A stretch of 64,000 bases of DNA from Carettochelys insculpta (GCF_033958435.1 NC_134138.1:265151798-265215797); one strand, 5' to 3'; shown: positions 22,656 to 35,697, numbered from the stretch's first letter. Notes: generated by a model not told the origin, from the letters alone. Program-made: numbers and translations.

Positions 22656-23462
22656 CAGTAGTCCCCAACCTATTCAGTCACACGGCACGCCCACTTTTAA
22701 CAGCTGAATGGATTGCTCATAATCATCCCATTTACTTTCATTCAGTGTGGTTCTGATCTTACTAGAGAGATTTGCAAAATTGTAGTGCACAAAACAAGCT
22801 AAATAAGGATCAAATGTATGAACGTTTCAAATCCACCACAGAACACTCCATCTTCGACAAGTCAAAAAAAAGGCAGGCAAGAGAAAACGTGCCACGCTAC
22901 GACGTTGAGTAATCGAGTGACTGCTGAAAATTTCCAGCGAAGGAAGGTGGCTCGAAAGAGTAGGAGATCCTCTGCAAAAAGCCACAGTGAGGGGAAATTG
23001 AAATATCACAGAACACTTGGACAGTTCTCATGGCACACCAGGGCTGTGTCTACACAGGCACATATATATATTATATATTCAGCACCTCATTAGCATCAGG
23101 ACTCTTCTGGCCAGGGTGCTTCGAAAGCACCACTTTCAAAAGTGCACGGCTCGGCGTGGCAACACAGGGGTCCTTTTCGAAAGGACCTGCACCTTCTGAA
23201 ATCTCCTCATTCCAATCAGTGATCGAGATAAGGGGGTTTCGAAAGGTGTGGGGTCCTTCCGAAAAGGACCCCTGTGTAGCCGCGCAAAGCTGCGTGCTTT
23301 CGAAAGCGGCGCTTTCGAAGCACCACAGCCGGAAGTGTCCTAATGCAAATGAGGTGCTGAATATTCAATTCAGCGCCTCATCAGTAATCTTCAAAATGGC
23401 CATTAGCATGGCTATTTCAAAGATTTGTGTCCTTGTAGACACACCCCAGCCGAAAACCAACG
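22656..23462. mobile_element. hAT-type element with a nested Harbinger MITE
   Basis: Begins CAGTAGTCCCCAACC and ends GAAAACCAACG, flanked by a perfect 8-bp duplication GAGTAGAG (22648-22655 and 23463-23470). The GGCACACC-type subterminal sequence appears on both sides. It is interrupted at 23042-23446 by a Harbinger-type fold-back MITE. No transposase is visible; the short ORFs inside are not conserved domains. Confidence 0.85.
23042..23446. mobile_element. Palindromic Harbinger-type MITE nested in hAT
   Basis: Begins GGCTGTGTCTACACAGG and ends CCTTGTAGACACACCC, with perfect CAG duplications (23039-23041 and 23447-23449). The body is a long inverted repeat with paired blocks such as GGTCCTTTTCGAAAGGACC and CACCTCATTAGCATCAGG against CTAATGCAAATGAGGTGCTG. 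Rich in TTCGAAAG. Confidence 0.88.
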
Positions 23463-23470
23463 GAGTAGAG

Positions 23471-24276
23471 AAGAGCCTTCTTACCCACCAGGAAGGGAGA
23501 GGGTGTTTTTCATGTCTGTTTGGGTACCCAGAATCAGTGAGGTGTCTAGGAGAACATCCAGAATTCAGACTGTTCATGATCTGAGGACTTTGGAGAGCAA
23601 TGTTACCAAGGTGACACATTCTTCGAGGTGCTTCTTTCTGCTAACAATTATCTCTATCTCTTCTAGATTCTGCTTCGGCCAGCTGTTGACCTCAGCCAGC
23701 CCCATGGACAGCTGAGAGACAGTGCTGTTTGCAGTATCTAATGTTGTTTTCTATAGACTCGGTGCGCCATCACAATGATGCTTCCACGTACATAAAATAC
23801 ACCAATGTTACAGCCACCTATCAGCACCACCTCCTCATTTACAAGGGCAGGAATCTTGTTTCTGTATATATGTATTACCATGAAATGTTATCTCCTATTC
23901 CATAGTTGCAATCTTTCTGTCTTCCTCAAACACTTAAGATACACAGCTGAACCCATAGGCAACAAAGGAGGTTCACTTCCTTTGCTTTCCCACCGAAGTC
24001 ATTAAGGCTGGGAGTGCCCAACTGAGGGAAGAACATGGCTGCATAGGCAATCCTGTAGACCACACTCTCCTGTGCTATTTCTATGAGCCATCTGCCAAAA
24101 AGAGGCACTGTTGCCTACTATGTACACTGAGCTCAGCTTGGTGACAGTGACGGTACTGCTCATAAAGCAACAAAACCCAGGAAGTGGATTTTGAGTTGTG
24201 TTGCTCCATCAAAGGGCTGGGGATGTGGGTAGCATTCTTCCCCTCCAGGCTGCAGAGCCACTGTGAATCTGATCTG
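23471..24276. other. No recognisable feature
   Basis: Intergenic sequence between the hAT duplication and an antisense CR1. Short ORFs only. Confidence 0.45.
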
Positions 24277-24815
24277 TCATAGAATCATAGGGTTGGAAGA
24301 GGCCTCAGGAGGTAATCAAGTCCAACCTCCTGATGAAAGCAGGACCCATCCTAACTACTTCATCCCAGCCAGGCTTTTGTCAAGCCAGGACTTAATGATC
24401 TCTAGAGAAGGAGATTCTACCAGTCCCCTAAGTAAACCATTTCAGAGCTATACCACTCTCCTAATGAAATAGCTTTTCCTAATACCCAACCTAGACCTAC
24501 CCCACAGCAACTTGAGACATTTGCTCCTCATTCATCACCTGTCACTACTGAAAACAGCCTCCCTCTATTCTCTTCTCTTCTGCAGACTAAACAAGTCCAT
24601 ATCCCTCAGCTTCTCCTCATAAGGCATGTGCTCCAACCCCCTAATTATTTTTGTCAGCTTCCGCTGGACTCTGTCCAGTATGTTCACATATTTTCTGTCA
24701 TGGGGGTGGGCCTCATAATTGGATGAAATATTCCAAATGCAGCCTCTTCAGTGCCAAATAAAGGGGAATAAGAATTTCCCTATATCTGCTGTCAATGCTC
24801 TACTAATATCACTCC
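24277..24815 (-). mobile_element. CR1 LINE 3' end, antisense
   Basis: Starts with the reversed CR1 tail TCATAGAATCATAGGGTTGG and AAGAGGCCTCAGGAGGT, then runs in antisense through the 3' UTR and the C-terminal end of ORF2 (CTTCCGCTGGACTCTGTCC, CAGCCTCTTCAGTGCCAAA). 5' truncated at about 24815, no ORF. Confidence 0.82.
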
Positions 24816-25579
24816 AGTGCCTCCAGTAGCCCCTTTAAGACCCTGATGGCTCTAACGTATGTACACTACAAGTAGATGATTTATGTATAGCAGATTGTCT
24901 GATCCCACTCTTACCCACCATCACGGCAGCCAGGACCTCGATACTGACGCAGAGGGAGCCCTCACTAAGCAGGAAGCAGTGCTGCACAGAAGATGCGTAT
25001 GTTCCTTGCCCACACACTCATATCCTCTTTCTACCTCCACCCTCCAATGGCTCTGCTGGCTGGTATCTGTAGAAAGAGGGCCTGTTTTTTTCCCCCAAAG
25101 GGCAACATAGAACAGGTTAAGCCTAATCTAGCGCCCTATGATACATAGCAACCTCAGGAAGACTCCCATAACATGGGCAAGAAAGTTATCCATCCAGGGG
25201 CCCAAGCCTTCTAAGCACCATTGCTGGAGTTGAATGGAGGTTGGGAACAAATAGTTCCTCTGTGTTCAATAAGTGAGAAAGCATCTGGCCCCTCTTTCTC
25301 CATGTATCTGCAAAGTGTATGAGTGTATGTCTTCAGGTACAAGCCTCCAAAATATAGTTTCTAGTCTATGTAACCACAAACTCTGCACATTCTTTGGAAT
25401 CCGTTCCTCAAGGTGGGATGCCACCTAACAAATCTGAGTAGCACCACGGTCCTGGTCCCCTTCCACCAGGAAGTAAAAGGATGCATTGTGCAAAGAGAAC
25501 AAAAGAATACTAAAAATATTCTGATATCCCAGGAAGGACAACATTAGGTCCAAAAGAGGGGACAGGTACCAAACGTCAG
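24816..25579. other. No recognisable feature
   Basis: Intergenic sequence between CR1 and a PLE end. Nothing identified. Confidence 0.45.
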
Positions 25580-25735
25580 TAACAACAAGTCCTGTGGCAC
25601 CTTATAGATTAAGGTGTTTTGGCAAAGCCCACAAAAACTTATGTTGCAAAATATCTGTTAGTTTATAAGGTGCCACAGGAACTCTTGTTATTTTTGAAGA
25701 TACAGACTAACTCAGCTACCCCTCTGATACTTGTC
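25580..25735 (+). mobile_element. Penelope-like 3' end with inverted start (snap-back)
   Basis: CAAGTCCTGTGGCACCTTAT at 25588 is inverted relative to TATAAGGTGCCACAGGAACT at 25665. The second copy continues into the normal end ACAGACTAACTCAGCTACC and CTCTGATAC. The result is a short hairpin made of two PLE termini. Confidence 0.75.
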
Positions 25736-27145
25736 AAACATGTCAGGTTAGCCAATTACCCATAAGAAGTGCAGCTGAGTCTAGGCATATATAATAAGAA
25801 ACCAGGTGTGTTGGGTGTTTTAACCTGACAAAGGAAATACACTGACCAGGTCAAGGAGGAACAATACAACTCTAGCATGTAATAAAATTGTCAGATAACG
25901 TATCACCTAGTGGTTTAATAGTGCTGGCTGAGCTAAAAGCTGTAAATGAACAAAATCTGTAAGGTTACAAACATAATAAATAATCAGAGCTCTGTGGTAT
26001 TGAAATGATAAGCTCCAAGATAGAGAACATGAGAAAGCTCCTTAGTGCTTAATCCTCAACTCTCAAGCAAGCCAACTGTAAAATCTTTTAATCAATCCTA
26101 ATAACCTGGGATAATCTTCAAAATAATGATTGTAAGGAATAACCAAGGCCTATTTTTGATTATCCACAGACGTCAGAAAATGGATTTTTAAATAGGAAAA
26201 TTAAAGGGATTTTTACTTGTTGTATTATGCATAAATTCACCAGCAAACAAAAATATTTAAACGCAAAAAAAAATTATATATTCATGTACCTTTTGGGGGG
26301 TTTTTTTTCCTTAAATGGCAACACCATTTCTGTCTGGACTGAATTAGAAAGCGAGTCCAGATTATTATCCTCACAATATCAAACATCAGAACTTAATTAA
26401 TTCTGTGTTGAAATGTGGATAGGGCATTGACAGAATCCATTGTCAAGGAAATTGCTCATAAAACCAGCTTTATTAGGAAGTGACAGTCTCACTCCTGTTG
26501 TTATTTTCTCAGTTGTTTTGCTGTCCAAAAAGATGGTAAGGAAGGTTTCAGGCTCAAGTACTTTGAGTAATGTAGAGTGGCATTTATTTCCAGGGAAGTC
26601 TATCATGCCGAAAGCACTGGAGAAACATGTACAATTCGCTGAAACACAATTTCCTTCCACACAATTTTAATGCCAGAACATAACCTGAATAAACTACAAC
26701 ATAAGGTGACATTTCTATTAAATGCATCAGTATGTGAGGCTTCTAAAATCCCATAGCAAACAGAATGAGGTGAGGTGTATAAGCCCTGCTTCAGAGCTGA
26801 AGAGGGGTTAAAAAGCAACTTTAGGCCCAGACAACCCCACCCAACTGCACTGGTGGAACATGCTGCAGATGGAGGCAGCACTTAAAAAGAAGGGGGCTGA
26901 CAAGGCAGGGAGAGGAACCTGCCCATGGAGTCCCTGAGAGGAGCTAGCGGATGGACCCAGACTGAAGGTGTAGACTTTTGCTCTAGATTTCAGAAGTTGG
27001 CCCGTACAGTTGGGGGTTAGACATATCCTACAGAGGGAAGCAATTAAGATGCTCTTGGATGATGGACATTCAGTAACACTCAAGGAGCCTTTGGCTGGAG
27101 GCTGGTAGACTGAGAGAGTCCAGGCTTGCCAACGAACCTGTATCA
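25736..27145. other. No recognisable gene
   Basis: AT-rich intergenic sequence. Small ORFs on both strands (for example 26397-26670) overlap in opposite frames and show no domain. Confidence 0.45.
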
Positions 27146-28050
27146 CAGGGGCAGGCAAAATATGGCCCATGTGCCAGATCCAGCCTACAAAACTGCCGGA
27201 TCTGGCCTGCAGCCCAGTGGCAGCCTCAAGCAGGGTCCCTGCCTGCCCCACCCCTGCATGCCCATCAAAGCAGCTGGCTGTGTGGACCATAAGGCCTCTG
27301 TGTGCTCTATGCCCCTAGCATGGGGGTTCATGCCCTGCCCCCACTCCTAGCACAACCTTATAGTTTCTGTTGGCTGGAAACCAAAAGTTGGCATGCAGTG
27401 TGCAGAGGATTCCCCCACTTTCCAAGGGTGTGAGATGTGCAGACAGCAATGGCAGGAAGGGACCATGCCTGAGGGGCCCACTGGGCTGTTGGACAGGAGC
27501 TGCCTAGTTAAGTGTCTCTCGGCCACAGCCCACATCTTAACTCCATCCCACCCTCTGCCCCCCTGGCCCCCTCCGACCACAGACCACAACCCAAACACTC
27601 TCTTTTAATGCTCCTGCACACATATCTCCTCCCAGGTCACAACCCTCCCCCTCACCCTAGGTCACACCCCCAAAACCCTGGCCCCCAATCCCCTGCCCCA
27701 GGTCACAATCCCCTCCTACCCTAAGTCACAATTCAACCTCCTGCAGCCTCTCCTGTATGCCTGCCTCAGGCCACAACCCCCTCCCAGACATTGCACTCCC
27801 TCCTGCACTCCTCTGCCAGGTCAGAATCCTCTGCTGCACCCATACCCCTTCTCAGAGCCTGCACTCCAATTCACTGCCCCAGGTCACAAACACCTTCCAA
27901 GACCCCACACCTCCTCCTGCTCTCCAGCCCCTTACCTCAAGCTCCCTTCTGCACCCAACCACCATTCAGGACCACATACCTCCTCCATTAATGGCATGGT
28001 AGACTGCAGCCCTGGAGCACTCACCAAAGTCTTGGAAAGACCCCATCCCC
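27146..28050. mobile_element. Possible hAT-like element with C-rich repeats
   Basis: CAGGGGCAGGCAAAATATGG followed by GCCCATGTGCC resembles the CAGGGGTGGGCAAAC-type hAT start. The interior (27590-27990) has a degenerate C-rich tandem pattern with AGGTCACAA phrases at about 27635, 27659, 27703, 27723 and 27878. The right end is uncertain (GACCCCATCCCCTA near 28045) and no 8-bp duplication was found. Confidence 0.4.
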
Positions 28051-28139
28051 TATCCAAAATTATAGATCGGGGGGGGAAACCAAAATAAGTAGAGACTGAC
28101 TTTCAAAGACCAACCATCACAGCAACCATGCTACTATTA

Positions 28140-28351
28140 CAGCATACCCTCAAAATCCACATAACCGAGTTCTGTGTGTCTTGGGTTAATGTGATTGGGC
28201 TGCTGCCCCCGAAAGGAAAGGTTTCCCCACTCCTGTCGGGGTGGCAGCCAAGTGCCCTTATCAGTTTCCTGGCTTCCCCGAGTTGTGTGGGAAATTTGAC
28301 TTACGCAGGGGTTGCAAGAACACAACCTCCACATAAGTCGGGGCTGTACTG
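28140..28351. mobile_element. Tigger/mariner-type MITE (212 bp)
   Basis: Imperfect terminal repeats CAGCATACCCTCAAAATCCAC on the left (minus a base) and TAAGTCGGGGCTGTACTG on the right, flanked by TA on both sides (28138-28139 and 28352-28353). This matches the CAGTA-type ends and TA target of pogo/Tigger elements. No coding content. Confidence 0.65.
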
Positions 28352-28984
28352 TATTTGTTATCTTGTCGGGTCTCAAGAGCTAAGTGGAAATGGGCCAGAG
28401 CTACACATAAGCAGGAAGCTTCTCTGGAGCAATGTATGTGTGACAGGGTGGTGATGATGAATCTACAGTGTGTGGTCTTCCCTGTCAGTCCTTACTGAAC
28501 CAATACCGCAGCATCTTTCAGACAAGCTTTAAAACAAAAGTTCTTACCACATTTCACATTACTAAAAGTACATTATTGATTGGCTATGGGCCTGACCTAA
28601 CTTGAGCAATCATGTTCTGTCTTTATAAATTCCCTTGAAAACTGATATTGAGCTGTACAAACTTTTTCAACAATCTCAGCAGCAGCTTGGTCCTAGATAA
28701 GATCATAATAAAAATTGAAAATAAGTGATCAGAGGAAATCAGTCCCTTTTCTGTTCAGGAATCATTCATTAACCAGCTTTAACTGTGACTCATAGTTACC
28801 CATAAGCATTAACCTAAAGAGTTTTCAGTCTATAACATTCATGAATTTCACTTCAGCTATTATCTACTCATTATTTATGGTACATGAGGGGCCACTTAAG
28901 TTACGTGACATTTTTCTTCTCCCTGATTGGATGGTTGATTTGTAAAGTGGGTTGGGAAAGTGTGGAGCAGGTGATGAGAGGAAG

Positions 28985-29105
28985 AATGATCACTGAGGCA
29001 TTAACCTGAGATTTGAGAGGCTACGGTTCAATCCCTTGCTCTGCTACAGCTTCCCTGTGTGACGGTGGGCAAGTCACTCCAGGCCAGATCCTTACCACTA
29101 TTTAG
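28985..29105 (-). repeat. MIR-type SINE fragment, antisense
   Basis: GGTTCAATCCCTTGCTCTGC, TTCCCTGTGTGACGGTGGGC and AAGTCACTCCAGG are the characteristic MIR core. Confidence 0.65.
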
Positions 29106-29339
29106 GTATGTAATTTCCATTGATTTACTCTCTCTCTAGGCATTTGAAAACAGGGTTAACAACATTGCATTCCCTCACAGGGGTGTTCTCAGATAAGGTA
29201 TATTAAAGGCCATGAGGTGTTCACATACTTCAGTAATGGGAGCCATATAAACACCTTAAATAGATTCAGTGATTTTATGGTATTCCAGGAGCTGTTTTTA
29301 TTAGAAACCCAGAACAGAGTCATATTGCTCAAAAGGTTC

Positions 29340-31030
29340 CCAGAGCTATTCTACAGAACAGGGCTATGTTTCCAGTGCAACAAGGCAATCAGACGAGATG
29401 GAATCCCCACCGAAGTTTTCGAAAAAGGTGGACCAGAGTTCCACATACAGCTCCATCTCCTGATTCTCAAGATCTGATAGGGAGCAGATGCCACAAGATT
29501 TCAGTGACACACTGATCGTCAGTCTTTCCAAGAAGGGTGACAAGTCGGACTGTGGAAACTATCATGGCATCTCCCTCCTGGCCACAGCAGGGAAAATCGT
29601 AGCGTCAATCCACGCAAACCAACTCCTACCACTCTCAGAAGAAATTCTCTCAGAATCCCAGTGTAGCTTCCAACCATTCTAAGGAACTGCAGACATGATC
29701 TTCAGTGCCCAGTGACTGCAAGAAGAATATCATGACCACAACCAAGCCTTATATATGAGTTTCATCGACCTCACCAAAGCATTCAACTCAAGTCAATTGT
29801 AGTGCTCTGTGGATTATCCTCTCAAAGATTGGCAGCCCCAAAAAATTCATTAGCACTTTAAGGCTGCTTCACAACAACATAATTGCCACAGTATTGAGCA
29901 ACAACGGATCCCAAAGTGACCCCTTTGATGTCAAAATGGGAGCCAAGAAAGGCTGCGGCATTGCTCCATCGCTGTTCTGCATCTTCATCGCCATGACCCT
30001 TCACCTCATTGATGATGTGAAGATTGTCTATAGAATGAACGGGAAGCCTTTCAACCTCAGAAGACTGAAGGATAAAAGCAAGACCTCCACAACCTCAGTC
30101 GTGGAACTCCAGTACATGGATGACAATATGGTCATTTCTCTCTCTCTCACAGACCTTCAAACCATCTTAAGTGCCTTCATGAAAGTATACGAAAATCTCG
30201 GCCTCACGCCAAACATCAAAAAGACCAACATGCACCACGAACCTTCACTGACAGGATAATCTCATGCACCTTCTAATGAAGTCAGTGGAGTACTTCCCAT
30301 ACGTTGGAAGTTACTTTTCTGCTAAATTCGACATTGATATGGAAATCCAGTATCATCTGAGCCATGCAATCTCTGCTTTTGCTCACCTGAGACAAACGGC
30401 CTTTGAAAACCAGGACATCTATCCCAAGACAAAGCTCCTTGTATACCAGGCAGTGGTTGTTTCAATGTTACAGTATGCATGTGAAATCTGGACAAGATAC
30501 AAGCTTCGTTTGAAGGCACTTGAACAATATCATCAATGCTGTCTCAGGAGAATTCTAAATATCTCTTGGGAGGATAGGCACATGAAGGCTAGTGTCTTAG
30601 AAGAGTTGAACACGACCAGCATTGAAGCCATTATTAATCAACTTCATTGAACTGGTCACATCATTCAGATGTTTGATCAGCACCTCCCAAAACAGATTCT
30701 GTTTTCCAAATTAGAGGAAGGCCAGTGGTGCATTGGGGGCCAGTGGAAGTGATATAAGGGCAAGCTGAAGGCACATATGAAAACATGCAGCATTGGTATC
30801 GACACATGGAAGAACCTTGCCCCTTGTCCCCAGTGGAGAATGGTTATCTGGGAGGGGATGGTGCAATTTGAGAGGTCCTGCCACAGTGCAGATGAGGAGA
30901 AGCAAAGAAGAAAAGCGCATCAAAAACTGCCTTGCTCCCCTCCAATAGCTACCAACACTTGCCTCTTCTGTGATAAGATCTGCAGCTCCAAAATAAGGCT
31001 GATCAGCCATCAAAGGACTCACAAATAGGA
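29340..31030 (+). mobile_element. Decayed non-LTR retrotransposon, RT and C2H2 tail
   Basis: Plus-strand relic of a LINE ORF2. In order: AIRRDGIPTEVFEKGGPEFH (about 29385); a palm region PQDFSDTLIVSLSKKGDKSD followed by NYHGISLLATAGKI (about 29490); MGAKKGCGIAPSLF (29936); the catalytic block VELQYMDDNMVISL (about 30100), with both Asp kept; a C-terminal region with YACEIWTRYKLRLKALEQYH and RRILNISWEDR (30470-30580); and a final zinc finger CLFCDKICSSKIRLISHQRTH (30961-31023). Several stops and frameshifts separate the pieces. The layout fits non-LTR elements ending in a C2H2 finger; the clade (RTE, Dong/R4 or other) cannot be settled by eye. Function would be target-primed reverse transcription; this copy is dead. 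Confidence 0.8.
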
Positions 31031-34000
31031 AGGTGACATGATGAAATCCTACTCCTTATCAAGTGACCACCAAGAAGAAGATATTTCCAATTAACCTGAG
31101 CATGCTCGCTCCCTTCACACACTTGCCCCTGGGGGCAGGTTGTTCTGAAACACTTATCTGCTTCCTTGTGGCCTGTCAGGATTGTCAGTGTCTTATGAAA
31201 GTGGAAACGTTCATGTTCTGTAATCTCGAACATGGCACAAACACTATACTTGCTAGACAAAGAGCATGAAAACAATTTATGAACAAAAATTATATGACTC
31301 CCTTTCTGAATAAATCCTAAATTACTTATACACAGCTCCAACAGCCAGAATCCTCCTTCACAGTCCTCTACAACATCAATGGGTTAAATTTACACCATTT
31401 TCTATAGCCACTGCAACCACAGTCATGAAACAAGATTCATATTGCCATTTTCTGCTCTTGTCGCATCATTTGTCAAGAAAATGAGATACAGGCATTTCAG
31501 GGCCTGATACGTTCTATGAATTATAGCATTATGCTGGGCTTATATTTCAGCTTTTTTAATAGTGTATAGTTTTGTCATACTTTTCTCTATATAAGCCTGG
31601 TCAAATGCTGATTTACAATAGGCCTAAATTTACTTATTCTAAATGGTTCCTTTGCTTCTAGTCATGACCAAGCAACCCAGCAGACTTAGAATACCTGGTA
31701 CTGACACGTAGACTGAGGGGTACAGTTACAGAGCAGAGCCACAGATCCACTAACCTCCCACCACAGATACTTACACAAGGTGGTAGGAGAACTACTGGGC
31801 ACACAGCCCTTGCTCTGTTGCTTGTGCCTCCAGGAGAGGATTTACTTCCTCAAATGTGCCTGCATGACTGCATACAGCTGGACTATGATTTGTCCCCAAA
31901 AAGCTGCTATTGGTGATTTAAAACAGTGTAGAGGGGGAAAATGACAGAACACGTGATTTTCGCTGCTCAGATCCAATACTTGGAAGTGTACTCTAAACTC
32001 CACATTGTGCAATCTTTTATTCAAGGAAAATGGGCTTTTCTCCTAAGTAATGACTGTAGAGTTTCATCTTTAACTGAAGCAGTTGAAAGAATACCTGCAG
32101 ACCTGACAATTGAAATAACTATTGCATGCACCATCCCTCAAATATAGCTTAGATCCAGCTTAAAGAAACAAAACAAGGAAAGTCAGAGGTTCCCAGAGCA
32201 GGGGGGCCAATATCTGTCTTTGTTTCCCGTCTCTGTCCCATCAGGTGCACATCTTTGTCTCACCCGCATGGGGTTAGAGAAGAATGGACATGGCTGTTCC
32301 CCCTGTGGCATCGTTGCACTCTGTAAGTATGCTTACTGGTCTCCAGGCACTGCCCACTCATTGGTATCAGTAAGCAAAGCAGAAGTGGAGATGAGACAAG
32401 TGGTGAGAACTTTCAAATGATGGAGTGTCTACTCTGGTATGTACTACCTTGAGCCCCAGAAGGAGTTTGGGCTTCATGAGCTTTTCCATCCTCAACATGC
32501 ATTTAATGTGAACATCTATATTCTGGTCTATTCTATGTATGTTCTGGCACCAGAATTGTGAAGAAATTGTGTTTTAGCTAAACGTCGTCATATTTCTTCA
32601 AAGCTTTTGAAATTCTGGTGTCCATGGCTTGAACACAATTAACTAGCAATGTTCACTTCTTTCACTTTCATTTGAAGATCTTAGGAACAAAGTCTGCATA
32701 TGAACAAAATGCAGCATTTCCATTGTACGTTCCTGTGGATTTGGGAGGTCAATTTCAAAGACAAGATGTGATGATACTTTATCTTGTAATGTGATGTCTC
32801 AATCAGTGTGTCTGTCTCTCATATCAAACAATCTTACCAGGGTTTACAGTCATTGGAAGCATGGAAGCTACAAGCAGAGGGAGAATGAAGCAGATTGCAT
32901 TTGAATATCTTACAGTCATTAATGGGTTTTATCCTCAACACTACTCCATATGACCAGGATAGGGTCCCTATTTTTCAGATAGAACCTATGGTCTATGGAG
33001 AAAGTGACTTGCTTGAGATCATATCAGAAGTCTGTAGCAGAGCTAGAAATTGAACCCACTTCTCCTGAATCCCATTCTAGTACTTTCTTCTAGCACTATA
33101 ATACCCTTCTCTGCCTTACTAGCCAGAGGACTCACCAGGTGGGGAAATCTGAAGTCATTGCCACTGCACAGGCATAACCAAGGGCAGAATTTGCACTATG
33201 GGCATTTCAGCCTATGGACGAACAACCTTTCTGCATAAGAATTACGTTGGTGTTCCTTTGACCATCGTTACAAATGCATACAACAACGGATAAAACCAGC
33301 CTTTGTCACGCAGGAAAATTACAACCAGAGAACAAAACTGGTTGTGACTGAATTTCAGCTGATAACTAGGTTTCCTTTATCCTTGTACACTGCAAGCCAG
33401 TAATCAAACATCAAAATCTCTTCTGTAGCAGAGGAACGGGATGCCAGGATTTGGCCATCATATTATCATTGAAACCACACACAGCTCCACAAGAGCATCG
33501 CAGCTACTTGATACCACCCACATACATGTTTCAACAGATTTGCAACTAAATTACCCCACGAACAAGAGAACTCAAGCTTTAGCAACCTATGTACATTCCT
33601 TAGTTCTCTAGGAAGCTGAAGTAGGAATGATACTATTAGACATGATTTTGTCCCAGAGGCTCCAAGTGAGACACAAAACATACATAGACAATAGTAGAAA
33701 AATAAGCCATTTAACCTTCTGAACCCCTAATAGACAGACTACTGGGAGCGAAAGACCCCCAGGGTATGTACATGGGCTACCCTTACCAATCCAGAAAAAT
33801 GCACATGTATATTGGGCATATAGAAATTGCACATGCTCTTTTCAGCATTTGAGCCACATTTTTAAAACACTGACATTAGACCAGAAATGGTGATAAAAAT
33901 TACTCCTCACATGCCCTATGGATGAGTAATTGCTAATCACCAGCAACTGAAAAGTACCCAAAAGAAACTAACAGAACCAATTGTAAATTATCTTGCCTAA

Positions 34001-34676
34001 TCTGGCTAGTCCAGGAAATCTGGTCAGTATCACTCTGATGCTTGCTGACTTCCAAGAAGAGCTGACAGATCTCCTGTCATCAGTACCAAAAGTTATCTGA
34101 CATCCATCATTCAAAAAACATTCATCACACAGACTAATGTTCAAGCCATCACCTGATGATGTCTCTTCCTGGGACAAAAAGGCTGGTTCTGTTATGACTG
34201 ATTTTCTTGGGAATGATAGAAAATTGAACAAGATTCCTTGCTGTTCGATACAGCTAAGCAGGGTAGGCGATCCTTTGTGATGTCTGCTGCAGTCAAAGTA
34301 GTTTCTCTTTGCCTTCCAATCCTGAAACTCATTCCCTCTAATCCCATTGTCCATTATTTTATTTCCATAAATTCTCATCAGGTACAGTAAGATCAAGTAA
34401 TGGACAACATGTGTGAGTCTGTTGGGGACCAATGTCCAATTGTCATAGTTGCCCAGCCCAAGATTTCTTTCCCCTTCCTATAGCCATTAGGCTTCCACAC
34501 TGTCCTACCCTGTGATTGGATAGAGTTAATTTGTTGAACCACTAGATAGAAATCATATCACCCTGATGTCACATTACACCAATTAAAGAATAGATAGCAC
34601 CGGGCTGATCCATAGATTTCCTGTGCTTTGAACTAACTGAGAGACAACTGTGCCCTACTTAAAATATGGACATACA
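31031..34676. other. Intergenic DNA with one MIR
   Basis: About 32945-33110 is a MIR-like SINE (CTATTTTTCAGATAGAACC, GAGAAAGTGACTTGCTTGAG, TAGCAGAGCTAGAAATTGAA). The remainder has small ORFs without recognisable domains, no RNA genes and no clear element ends. Confidence 0.5.
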
Positions 34677-34679
34677 TGT

Positions 34680-34877
34680 TTCACAGAGCTGGGAAAGACC
34701 TTGGGAGGTCACTGAGTCCAGACCCCTGCCCTTTTAGCAGGGCTAACCACCATCCCCCCACCCCTCCTTTTTTTTTTATCTATTTTCTCCAGCTCCTGAA
34801 GCAGCCTCCTCCAGGACTAAGCTCATAACCATAGTCTTAGCAAGGCAATGCTCAAACCACTGAGCTAGCCTTCCCCT
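34680..34877 (-). repeat. tRNA-derived SINE with CR1-like tail (Cry-type)
   Basis: On the minus strand it begins with a tRNA-like A box (TAGCTCAGTGGTTTGAGC) and a degenerate B box (GGTTATGAGCTTAGTCC). It ends in a CR1-type tail (GGACTCAGTGACCTCCCAAG). This fits the tRNA-derived Cry SINEs of cryptodiran turtles as I remember them. Confidence 0.7.
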
Positions 34878-35015
34878 CTTGAGGAAAAACCTCCTTTAAA
34901 ATGGATAACAAGTATGCAGCCTGACTGTCCTCTCCCTCATACCTTTGTGAAGTCATTTACACACATGTGAAGTTAATGTAAAATGCTACCAACTCAGAAT
35001 CTCTTTTCACTTATG

Positions 35016-35697
35016 AGCTGTGTCTACACGTGCATGCTACTTCGAAGTAGCGGCACTAACTTCGAAATAGCGCCCGTCGTGGCTACACGCGTCGGGCGCT
35101 ATTTCGAAGTTAACTTCGACGTTAGGCGGTGAGACGTCGAAGTCGCTAACCCCATGAGGGGATCGGAATAGCGCCCTACTTTGACGTTCAACGTCGAAGT
35201 AGGGACCGTGTAGACGATCCGCGTCCTGCAACGTCGAAATTGTGGGGTCCTCCATGGCAGCCATCAGCTGTGGGGTTGAGAGACGCTGTCTCTCCAGCCC
35301 GTGCGGGGCTCTATGGTCACCGTGTGCAGCAGCCCTTAGCCCAGGGCTTCTGGCTGCTGCTGCTGCAGCGGGGGATTCATGCTGCATGCACAGGGTCTGC
35401 AACTCGTTGTCGGCTCTGTGGATCTTGTGGTGTTTAGTGCAAGTGTGTCTGGGAGGGGCCCTTTAAGGGAGCAGCTGGCTGTTGAGTCCGCCGTGTGACC
35501 CTGTCTGCAGCTGTGCCTGGCACCCTTATTTCGATGTGTGCTACTGTGGCGTGTAGACGTTCCCTCGCTGCGCCTATTTCGATGTGGTGCTGCGCAACGT
35601 CGATGTTGAACATCAACGTTGCCAGCCCTGGAGGACGTGTAGACGTTATTCATCGAAATAGGCTACTTCGATGTAGGCTTCACGTGTAGACGTAGCC
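35016..35697 (-). mobile_element. 0.7-kb Harbinger MITE, reverse orientation
   Basis: Begins AGCTGTGTCTACACGTGC and ends CACGTGTAGACGTAGCC, with perfect ATG duplications (35013-35015 and 35698-35700). Colinear, in reverse, with 38463-39176. On the minus strand it keeps a short frame MNPPLQQQQPEALG, the remnant of the transposase start, followed by a stop. Confidence 0.9.

Noticed and set aside
25741..25832. Inverted pair GTCAGGTTA / TAACCTGAC about 90 bp apart
   Set aside because: Only nine to ten bases, no flanking duplication, no related copy seen; may be chance.
34680..34877. tRNA gene on the minus strand
   Set aside because: It has A and B box-like sequence but a degenerate cloverleaf and a CR1-like tail, so it is a SINE.
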